Of a DNA stretch of 5,391 bases, positions 1 to 4,805 are shown piece after piece (positions within the stretch are counted from its first letter, which is position 1; each line of letters starts with the position of its first letter). The translations under genes were made by a program, and so were the position numbers. The notes beneath the pieces are model-generated. The model was not told the DNA's origin. It worked only from the letters and a program-made list of their open reading frames with translations, and did not search any database. Origin of the DNA: CAVLCC01 sp963661535 (GTDB lineage Bacteria > Actinomycetota > Coriobacteriia > Coriobacteriales > CADBOM01); contig CAVLCC010000072.1 in assembly GCA_963661535.1 (NCBI GenBank), positions 1-5,391 on the forward strand, in the 5' to 3' direction.

Positions 1-15
1 CTCCAGACAATAAGT

Positions 16-57
16 CCGTTGTCTGTGTTTCTTAGTGTATCACAGACAACGGTTTTT
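16..57 (+). terminator. Rho-independent terminator of a convergent gene outside the window
   Basis: A perfect 12-bp inverted repeat (arms 16-27 CCGTTGTCTGTG and 41-52 CACAGACAACGG) encloses a 13-nt loop. It is followed on the plus strand by five T residues (53-57), the classic layout of an intrinsic terminator for a plus-strand gene ending left of position 1. On the minus strand the same stem lies about 50 nt past the stop of the 322-aa gene. There it is followed only by ACTTATTGTC, so it may stop the fibre operon weakly from that side, or hold back read-through from the convergent gene. Confidence 0.75.
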
Positions 58-100
58 CTCGCAAATTTTAATAAAAACAATTCGTTCATGTGCTTAGCAA

Positions 101-1069
101 TCATACTATGCGCCTATGCGCAGCACCAGCAGTTGGTGCGCCTGTAGCTGGAGGTTGCTCTTCGTCGTCGCGTGAGCGTCTGCGAGCTAAAATCACAAAG
201 ATAAAGCAAGCCAACGCAGCCAAGATGGCAATTGCAATTAGCAAGATAGTCAAAGGCGAAAGCGTATCGCCCGTCTTTGGCATAAACGCCGCTTGCGCAG
301 AAGAGCCCGAACCAGAGCCAGCACCAGCACTAGAGGAGTCAGACGCAACAGGCTGCGCCGTGCACTGCAGTTCAACATCTACTTCAGCAGCCTTGCCAGC
401 ATAAATAGAGCTAACCTCGTGGTTGGTGTTGTCGTTATACTCCTCGCCAATTTGCGTAGACAAAGATACCGAATCAAAGAAGTTAGCAGTCTGCTCACCT
501 GGGGCAATTTCGGCTTGGTAATAATACCAGCCGTCGCCACCGTCTTCCCAGTTGGAGTCCTGCGCCAAGTTAACCTGTATCAAAGATGGGTCAAGCGAGG
601 TATCGGTGCTGCGGGTAACCTCACCCGAGGCATTAACGTCAGCCCAATAAGTTGTATAGTTTATGCGAGCATACATTGGAAGCGAGCCATTATTAACAGC
701 AATAGCAGTTCGAGGCTGAGAATAACCTGGGTATGCGTCTTGGTCATAAGTATACTCAGGGTCTTGTATGAGCTTGCCATCAAAGTATTCTTCGTAGTCG
801 AGGTTTTTGTTGGAATCGCTTATTGCGCAAACCGTAGCACCTATGCCACTTGCAAGCGCTAGCAGCAAAAACACAAGTCCTAGCGTGATAAAAAACGTAG
901 CCTTGCGCTTTTTGCCCGCACGAGATGAGCGCTCATTGCAAATGCTCACAGCGTGCTTGCTAGCACCGCCACGCGCACCCGAGCCACCACGCGCATCCGA
1001 GCCGCCACGCGCACCCGCGCCCCCGCTCTCGCACACAATATTTATGTTAGAAGAAGAAGCCATAGACAT
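101..1069 (-). CDS. LPXTG-type, SipW/TasA-like surface protein, probable wall anchor of a fibre
   Basis: This 322-aa protein is probably a cell-wall-attached member of the TasA/BsaA-like family of SipW-dependent matrix proteins. Residues 1-57 form a long Gly/Ser/Arg-rich N-region with a repeated ARGG motif and a GKKRK basic cluster. Residues 58-82 are a hydrophobic segment ending ASGIGATVCAI, which resembles a SipW-type signal. The extracellular part (about 84-240) holds NNGSLPMYARINY (127-139), GWYYYQAEIAPGEQT (180-194), LFDSV-like FFDSV (197-201) and the strand VDVELQCTAQ (230-239). A Ser/Gly-rich linker (243-260) leads to the sortase signal MPKTG (263-267), a membrane helix (272-295) and a basic then acidic tail (RRRSRDDEE). 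The start was chosen because it is 5 nt after the TAG of the 247-aa gene, with GGAAGG about 9 nt upstream, which suggests translational coupling; GTG at codon 12 lacks a ribosome site. No sortase gene is in the window. The anchor role is inferred from the sorting signal. The family call is moderately sure, the sortase call strong. Confidence 0.88.
   Translation of the reverse strand: MSMASSSNINIVCESGGAGARGGSDARGGSGARGGASKHAVSICNERSSRAGKKRKATFFITLGLVFLLLALASGIGATVCAISDSNKNLDYEEYFDGKLIQDPEYTYDQDAYPGYSQPRTAIAVNNGSLPMYARINYTTYWADVNASGEVTRSTDTSLDPSLIQVNLAQDSNWEDGGDGWYYYQAEIAPGEQTANFFDSVSLSTQIGEEYNDNTNHEVSSIYAGKAAEVDVELQCTAQPVASDSSSAGAGSGSGSSAQAAFMPKTGDTLSPLTILLIAIAILAALACFIFVILARRRSRDDEEQPPATGAPTAGAAHRRIV
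969..1022 (-). repeat. Three tandem 18-bp repeats inside the 322-aa gene
   Basis: Three head-to-tail 18-bp units (969-986, 987-1004, 1005-1022) differ by only a few bases and each starts CCACGCGCA on the plus strand. They are in frame and encode the hexads GGAGAR, GGSDAR and GGSGAR at about residues 16-33 of the surface protein, ahead of its signal helix. The 18-bp unit length keeps the frame whatever the copy number, so the tract could expand or shrink by slippage. The region is visibly richer in GC than the rest of the gene. Confidence 0.85.
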
Positions 1070-1074
1070 ATCAA

Positions 1075-1818
1075 CTAGCCTTCCAGTTCAGTATTTGATG
1101 GATCTTGATTAGACAAAGCCTGCAAGGCAGTTGCACTATCGTTAAAGCCCGCAGACTGAATAGCCTGAGCCCACACAGTAACTGTATATTTGCCCATTAG
1201 CGTAAGGTCAGCCACTGAGTAGTCTGACGGAACAACAACCTTATCGAACATAGCCACGCTTTGGTCTTTGGCAAACAATGTCTTGTAGTCGATTGTATAG
1301 GCTTGCATTTCTGAGTTCCACTTTGGAGAGTCAAACGCAGCTGAGTTATACAAATCGGTCACGCCAGCAAGCGTGCCCAAAGCAGCTTTAGAATACGAAG
1401 ACCCAGTATCTATAGAACCTTGCGGGTCAACATAAAGCGTGCCCAAGATGAGCTTGATGCGATCAGCGTCTGCCACAGGGTCTAGCACGCGACCGCTCTC
1501 GTCGGATACACGTATAATGCCGCGCATATAAACGTCACCTTTTTGGTTTTTTATCACCGGTTGCTTAACTAAAGTAGAGCCAGAACGAAGACCTAGACCA
1601 TCGGCTGGATTCCAGGTTTCTGTAACTGAAATTGCAACATCGTTGGTGTCTGAAAAAACAAAAATGTGACGGCCGTTGTCGGCAGATGCGTATTGCGCCT
1701 GCGTTGACGGCAAAGACATAACCATGCACGCAATAGCAAGGGCACATACAGCCAAAATAAGCGCTGTGTGCTGGACTTTTTTGAGCCTCAAAACTTCTAT
1801 GTTAACTTCCCTTGCCAT
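1075..1818 (-). CDS. Secreted TasA/camelysin-like protein, likely minor fibre subunit or adaptor
   Basis: This 247-aa exported protein has a basic N-terminus and a hydrophobic segment at about residues 18-36, ending in SLPSTQAQYAS. Cleavage near TQA-QYA is plausible, by SipW-type or ordinary signal peptidase. The mature part begins with a beta-rich stretch (HIFVFSDTNDVAISVTETW, 51-69). It continues with VYMRGIIRV (96-104), then YTIDYKTLF (174-182) and MFDKVVVPSDY (190-200), and ends with the strand YTVTVWAQAIQ (211-221). This matches the order of TasA-family landmarks seen in its three neighbours. It has no sortase motif and no cysteine after the signal. The start at ATG 1818 has AAAAGG about 7 nt upstream. 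Its stop lies 5 nt before the start of the LPXTG gene, so the two are almost certainly co-translated and may work as a pair, for example linking the fibre to the anchor. It is separated from the 395-aa gene by 151 bp with a strong hairpin. The role is inference; the family call is weaker than for the other three. Confidence 0.8.
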   Translation of the reverse strand: MAREVNIEVLRLKKVQHTALILAVCALAIACMVMSLPSTQAQYASADNGRHIFVFSDTNDVAISVTETWNPADGLGLRSGSTLVKQPVIKNQKGDVYMRGIIRVSDESGRVLDPVADADRIKLILGTLYVDPQGSIDTGSSYSKAALGTLAGVTDLYNSAAFDSPKWNSEMQAYTIDYKTLFAKDQSVAMFDKVVVPSDYSVADLTLMGKYTVTVWAQAIQSAGFNDSATALQALSNQDPSNTELEG

Positions 1819-1871
1819 ATATATACCTTTTCTTGTTTAAAACGTTTATATGTCTGTTTAATAGTTTGTAT

Positions 1872-1915
1872 AAAATTCCTAGGTGCTAGAGTTCTTTGTT
1901 ACCCTAGCACCTAGG
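1872..1915 (-). terminator. 12-bp perfect hairpin, possible partial terminator between subunit and anchor genes
   Basis: Arms 1878-1889 (CCTAGGTGCTAG) and 1904-1915 (CTAGCACCTAGG) pair perfectly around a 14-nt loop. Read on the minus strand, which is the direction of the operon, the stem is followed by AATTTTATAC. That is a short, broken U-tract rather than a strong one. A second run of six T (minus strand, + positions 1930-1935) lies upstream of the stem, closer to the 395-aa stop, next to a weak TTGCTAA/TTAGCAA pairing. The position between a likely abundant subunit gene and the two downstream genes fits partial termination or protection of the 3' end of the upstream message. Confidence 0.6.
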
Positions 1916-1969
1916 GCATATTTAACTTAAAAAAGCTTAGCTATTGATTGCTAAATTAGCAAACAAATC

Positions 1970-3157
1970 TTAGCTCTCAGTTCCGTCAGGTTTAACGTTA
2001 GTTGCCTCAGGAATCTTTGTGGAAGGTGAAGTTACGCCTGAGTCAGTACGTACGCCAGAAACTGCTGTTGGCTTGCTGGTGGTAGAAGAACCATCTGTTG
2101 TCTTATTAGCATCTAGCAAATCAATCCAGTTCTCAGTAGTTCCAGTCTTTGCGTGATCTGCAGCTGCGTTGTCAGCAGTTGCTTGAATTGCAGCACCGCT
2201 GATAACTACACGCCAGCCTGGATCGGTGGTATAGTTAGCTGAACCAGTATCACCAGCACTCTTACCTTTGCCGCCCTTCAAAACATTATTCAAGGCATTG
2301 ATTTTTTCTTGAGTTGCACCGTTGGCATAACGAACAAAAGTGAATAGTGGAGATGTGCGTACTTCATCATCAATATTCCAATAATCTTCATATGTGGTTG
2401 TAGATGTTGGTTGTCCTTCACCATCTATTCCGGTTTCGGTGGTGCTTGCCTTCTCAGCTTCTGCCTGTGCTTTAGTCTCAGCTTTAATCGAAGAGTTGTA
2501 GTAGAAATACATTGAACCATTGCTGTTTGCTTTGCCAGCTGTTACGCCTTTGATTGCTTCGCTAGTACCATCGGTGGTGCCTGCAGCTGTGTCATTAGCG
2601 TAAACAATTTGAGTCCAACCTGTAGGAGTAGTCCAACCAGCATTGGTATCTTTTGTACCAGTTGCAGCAGACTCTGTGCCACCAAATGCATATACAGCAA
2701 AGAGTTTATCGACCTCTTCAGAAGTCATGTTTACATAGCCGTCATCAGTTGCGCTTGCGTTTTCTCCTGGTTGAACATATTTTTGGAATTGTAGCTTTAG
2801 AGCAACATACTCATCTGAGCCATTCTTTGATGTGTTAACAACAAATGGGTTTTTAGCAACCTCATCGCCTGGCATCATGTTGTCAGCTTTCTCAGGAACT
2901 GCTGTGCCATCAGATGCTTTGTAAGTATTTGATGCTGATGTGTCAATAGCATTTGTCCACATTGGCTCTAGAACATCAGCTGTGATGTTAGGGTCAGTTG
3001 TGAAACGGTTAGGGGTTTGGTTTGCAGTATATGTTAGATATGCAAATGTACCACCAATTGCGAGGATTGCAACAAATGCAATTGCAAGAATAATTGCTAG
3101 TGCACCTCTTTTTTTCTTCTCATCTTTTTGCTCGATAACAATATATGGATTTGCCAT
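1970..3157 (-). CDS. SipW-dependent TasA-like protein, probable major fibre subunit
   Basis: This 395-aa secreted protein has a SipW-class signal. Residues 1-18 are charged and end KDEKKKRG, residues 19-36 are hydrophobic, and GGTFAYLTYTANQTPNRFT (35-53) spans the cleavage region. TasA-family landmarks follow: MMPGDEVAKNPFVVN (94-108) with YVALKLQF (117-124), MYFYYNSSI (216-224), SPLFTFVRY (269-277) and WRVVISGAAIQA (315-326). It is longer than typical family members. The additions are an Ala/Glu/Lys/Thr-rich insert at about 225-250 and a Ser/Thr/Pro-rich, unanchored C-terminal tail (about 335-395). There is no sortase motif and no cysteine. ATG 3157 is set by AGAAAGGAG with a 9-nt spacer, the best ribosome site in the window. 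Codons lean to A/U-ending types (GCA, GTT, ACA, AAA), unlike the more mixed 247- and 322-aa genes, which suggests high expression or a different origin. It sits between the 251-aa relative and the anchor pair. The major-subunit role is inferred from expression signals; the family call is good. Confidence 0.88.
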   Translation of the reverse strand: MANPYIVIEQKDEKKKRGALAIILAIAFVAILAIGGTFAYLTYTANQTPNRFTTDPNITADVLEPMWTNAIDTSASNTYKASDGTAVPEKADNMMPGDEVAKNPFVVNTSKNGSDEYVALKLQFQKYVQPGENASATDDGYVNMTSEEVDKLFAVYAFGGTESAATGTKDTNAGWTTPTGWTQIVYANDTAAGTTDGTSEAIKGVTAGKANSNGSMYFYYNSSIKAETKAQAEAEKASTTETGIDGEGQPTSTTTYEDYWNIDDEVRTSPLFTFVRYANGATQEKINALNNVLKGGKGKSAGDTGSANYTTDPGWRVVISGAAIQATADNAAADHAKTGTTENWIDLLDANKTTDGSSTTSKPTAVSGVRTDSGVTSPSTKIPEATNVKPDGTES

Positions 3158-3166
3158 TTTTGCTAT

Positions 3167-3175
3167 CTCCTTTCT
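3167..3175 (-). promoter_or_regulatory. Strong ribosome binding site of the 395-aa gene
   Basis: AGAAAGGAG on the minus strand ends 9 nt before the ATG at 3157. It is near-ideal for 16S pairing and clearly stronger than the sites before the 251-aa gene (no GGAG visible) and the 247-aa gene (AAAAGG). It fixes the start codon and supports high translation of this subunit. Confidence 0.85.
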
Positions 3176-3244
3176 GCAAAATTTTTTGCTTGTCGTTTTT
3201 GTCTCTTGCTTTTTTGCAATGCTTTACAGTTTTTTGTACAAACC

Positions 3245-3310
3245 GAGGTTTTTTTGCAAAACCAAAACCTCAAAGGTGCTTTTTTGCATTGCACTTATAT
3301 AAAAGCACCT
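3245..3310 (-). promoter_or_regulatory. Two consecutive leader hairpins upstream of the 395-aa gene
   Basis: On the minus strand the first hairpin pairs AGGTGCTTTT (3310-3301) with AAAAGCACCT (3283-3274), 10 bp around a 17-nt loop. The second follows after two bases and pairs GAGGTTTT (3271-3264) with AAAACCTC (3252-3245). The second arm can also slip to a GGTTTT/AAAACC pairing with a 5-nt loop, so two folds compete. There is no clear U-run after either stem, so a simple terminator is unlikely. A role in message stability or conditional folding is inferred. Confidence 0.45.
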
Positions 3311-3333
3311 GTAGTACCAAAGTTATTTATGTT

Positions 3334-3399
3334 AGCTACCCCCTCCTTACGCGTTAGTTTTCCGAACCTCACGGGCTCGGAGCTTACGCACTCGTAGCC
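3334..3399 (-). promoter_or_regulatory. Candidate structured RNA element with three nested helices
   Basis: Read on the minus strand, an outer helix pairs GGCUAC (3399-3394) with GUAGCU (3339-3334). A middle helix pairs UGCGU (3390-3386) with ACGCG (3354-3350). An inner 7-bp helix pairs CCGAGCC (3380-3374) with GGUUCGG (3368-3362) around the loop CGUGA. The 3' internal loop contains AAGGAGG, a perfect Shine-Dalgarno-like run (3342-3348) with no start codon at a useful distance. I could not match it to any riboswitch consensus I know, including c-di-GMP-I, c-di-AMP, TPP and SAM. The helices are short and could be chance; the nesting and loop order are what make it notable. Confidence 0.4.
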
Positions 3400-3551
3400 G
3401 CCATTTTGAGAAGTTCGTATGTTTTGTTTTTACTACGTTTATCCACGTGGGCAAATGCAGTGCTGCCTTAGTTTCGCCGCTTCTTTGACTACTCCAACTT
3501 AGCGCCTTCATCGGCTTTAATTGCTCGCTTGGCGCTCGCCTGCGTTCAGTC

Positions 3552-4307
3552 TTAAGAACCGGTTATTAAAGACACCTCCTTGCTCGACGTGTCCACCTTA
3601 ACCCCCCAAAGTGCAGGGGATTCAGCTGGTGTGCATTGTATTGCATCTGCAACAACGTTGACTTTTACATCTCCATAATCACCGCGGTTAACCGATGCAT
3701 CTGCCCACACAACACCTTGCAAAAGCGTGGGTGTTGATTGTCCGGGCTCGAGAAGTTTTTTGTATATAAACGCCCCGTCTTTGTAGATAAAGTTGTCTTG
3801 CCAGTTGTCTGCAAGATAGAGCGTGAGTAGGTCGGTTTTGATGTAGAACTTGTTGCCCTCTCCGCCAGTTTGTTGCGGGGCGCTCCAAGTTTCTGACAAA
3901 AGTGTGTTGCCAAGTGCTGTGCCTGTGGAGTCGTTATAAACGACCTCGGGCACAAATGTTATGCGCACAACCTCGTTTGTGCGATTTGGCAGGTCTTCTG
4001 ATTTGACCGCGACTTTTTTGGTGTCTGCACCGGCGGCCACTGTTAGGGCGCCTGTTGTGTTGACTGTTCCGTTTTCTACGATTTGCAAGCCAACGTCGCC
4101 TGCTGTTGCGCGGTTTGGTGTTTGGTTGGATGTGTATACGACGTATGCAAACGTGGCTCCAATGCCTAGGGCTAGCACAAGTGTGAAGATTAGCACTGCG
4201 ATGCGTGCTTGGGAGTAGGTGCCTTTGCGCAAGCCTTTTTGACGAACAACCTCGGTTGTTTTGTCGCTTGGAACGTCGATTGCGATATTTTTGTTTCGTC
4301 TTTTCAT
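3552..4307 (-). CDS. SipW-dependent TasA/camelysin-like secreted protein, probable fibre subunit
   Basis: This 251-aa protein is the first fibre gene in transcription order. A long basic N-region (1-35) precedes a hydrophobic segment (36-51) and GIGATFAYVVYTSNQTPNR (48-66), a SipW-type cleavage region sharing NQTPNR with the 395-aa neighbour. TasA-family landmarks follow: NEVVRITFVPEVVY (111-124), FIYKDGAFIYKKLLEPGQST (173-192), LLQGVVW (195-201) and the strand VKVNVVADAIQC (214-225). The length is normal for TasA-like proteins. There is no sortase signal or C-terminal helix, so it is released or assembled into a fibre. ATG 4307 is the only Met start in frame, since an in-frame TAG lies seven codons upstream. 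The ribosome site is poor. An out-of-frame ATG at 4315 opens a three-codon ORF (M-T-L) whose TGA overlaps this start as ATGA, which could couple or tune initiation. It may be a minor or initiating subunit. The family call is good, the exact role unknown. Confidence 0.88.
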   Translation of the reverse strand: MKRRNKNIAIDVPSDKTTEVVRQKGLRKGTYSQARIAVLIFTLVLALGIGATFAYVVYTSNQTPNRATAGDVGLQIVENGTVNTTGALTVAAGADTKKVAVKSEDLPNRTNEVVRITFVPEVVYNDSTGTALGNTLLSETWSAPQQTGGEGNKFYIKTDLLTLYLADNWQDNFIYKDGAFIYKKLLEPGQSTPTLLQGVVWADASVNRGDYGDVKVNVVADAIQCTPAESPALWGVKVDTSSKEVSLITGS

Positions 4308-4340
4308 AAAGTCATAAAGTGCTTTCTAACGCCTAGTATG

Positions 4341-4390
4341 TATTTGCTGTGAGTTTGAAATGCGTGCGGGGTGGGTGATGTGTTTTGGTG
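4341..4390 (-). promoter_or_regulatory. C-rich, G-poor leader stretch, possible Rho loading (rut-like) site
   Basis: By direct count these 50 nt contain 21 C and 3 G on the minus strand. This kind of unstructured C-over-G bubble is known from Rho utilisation sites. It lies about 35-85 nt before the ATG of the 251-aa gene and well after the predicted transcription start, so it is in the untranslated leader. A role in premature termination is an inference from composition only. Confidence 0.3.
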
Positions 4391-4401
4391 TACCATGCCG
4401 C

Positions 4402-4499
4402 TTGTGCTTTGTGCTTGCTGTTCGCGTCTTGTGCTTCGTGTGCGCTGCTGCTATGCTGCTGCGCTTTACGTTTTGTGCCTTGTGCCTTATGTCTTGTGC
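4402..4499 (-). repeat. Degenerate GCACAA repeat tract in the 251-aa gene leader
   Basis: The hexamer GCACAA (minus strand; TTGTGC on plus) occurs six times, at 4402-4407, 4409-4414, 4429-4434, 4473-4478, 4480-4485 and 4494-4499. A GCAGCA-rich patch lies in the middle. On the minus strand, 4401-4510 contains only three U residues, so the leader RNA would be nearly U-free and weakly structured. The spacing is irregular, so this is a compositional repeat field rather than a satellite or CRISPR. Confidence 0.6.
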
Positions 4500-4647
4500 T
4501 TTCCCGCTTGCTTCAAACTTGCATTTTTATATGTTTGACGTTTAAGACAATTTTTGCAAGTTTTTGCATCTGTATGCGTTTAACTTTGTTCAAAAATCAT
4601 TTGTAAACGTTCGTTAGAGCCATATATGCAAATGTTTGCTTGCATAA

Positions 4648-4685
4648 CTTATTGCAATAAGCTCGACAAACCTTGTTGCGATAAG
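4648..4685. promoter_or_regulatory. Tandem palindromic operator candidate
   Basis: A perfect 14-bp palindrome, CTTATTGCAATAAG (4648-4661), is followed 24 bp further on by a close copy, CTTGTTGCGATAAG (4672-4685), with 12 of 14 positions identical. The second copy begins about one base downstream of the predicted minus-strand transcription start near 4686. Two similar dyads on roughly the same face of the helix at a start site are typical of a dimeric repressor operator. The binding protein is unknown. Confidence 0.5.
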
Positions 4686-4692
4686 TGTTACT

Positions 4693-4721
4693 ACTATACT
4701 CCACACTTCTAGATAAAGCAA
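4693..4721 (-). promoter_or_regulatory. Candidate sigma-70-type promoter of the 251-aa gene
   Basis: On the minus strand, TTGCTT (4721-4716) and TATAGT (4698-4693) are separated by exactly 17 nt. The -10 box matches TATAAT at five of six positions, the -35 box matches TTGACA at three. Transcription would start near 4686, giving a leader of about 380 nt. It is the best -35/-10 pair I found in this gap, but it is not experimentally supported. Confidence 0.45.
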
Positions 4722-4805
4722 GTAAAGTTTTATATTTAGTGGTTTAAACGGCAGTTTATGTGCTTTGATTATAGGATTTTTGTTTTTGACTGTAAGGGCG
4801 GGGTC

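Larger units (their letters stand above)
3158..3551 (-). other. 394-bp intergenic leader of the major subunit gene
   Basis: No gene is visible here on either strand. The half near the 251-aa gene (about 3335-3551) is mixed in composition and stem-rich. It has AGCGCC/GGCGCT arms at 3501-3506 and 3531-3536, and the nested element at 3334-3399. The half near the 395-aa gene (3158-3335) is AT-rich with A-tracts and two hairpins. I see no convincing terminator for the 251-aa gene, so read-through is possible. A weak internal promoter candidate on the minus strand is TTGGTA (3315-3320) and TATAAG (3294-3299), with a short 15-nt spacer. Confidence 0.6.
4308..4805 (-). other. 498-bp intergenic region with promoter and long U-poor leader
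   Basis: No credible gene is present. A plus-strand frame at 4360-4545 is low-complexity Cys/Leu-rich sequence made by short repeats, without a ribosome site. Read towards the 251-aa gene, the region holds an AT-rich promoter zone (about 4620-4800), then AT-rich spacer, then a U-depleted repeat tract (about 4400-4510) and a C-rich, G-poor stretch (4341-4390). A 7-bp inverted repeat (4790-4796/4805-4811) overlaps the stop of the nuclease-family gene. It has no U-tract on the minus strand, so no good terminator for that gene is seen. Confidence 0.6.

Noticed and set aside
293..862. Plus-strand 189-aa frame opposite the 322-aa gene
   Set aside because: It lies wholly antisense to a gene with clear signal peptide, domain motifs and sortase signal, has no ribosome site and shows no recognisable domain.
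2940..3302. Plus-strand 120-aa hydrophobic frame
   Set aside because: It overlaps the signal-peptide end of the 395-aa gene and the A-tract leader. The Phe/Leu-rich product comes from T-runs on the plus strand.
3334..3551. Known riboswitch (c-di-GMP-I, c-di-AMP, TPP) or tRNA-like gene
   Set aside because: GAGGTTCGG recalls a tRNA T-arm and CCGAGCCCG recalls part of the c-di-AMP class, but no acceptor stem, anticodon arm or full conserved core could be found.
4402..4499. CRISPR array
   Set aside because: The repeated unit is only six bases with irregular spacing and no unique spacers of even length.
4360..4545. Plus-strand 61-73-aa Cys/Leu-rich small proteins in the intergenic gap
   Set aside because: The sequence is a translation of TTGTGC and CTGCTG repeats, with no ribosome site. 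Frame choice is arbitrary, since two frames are open at once.
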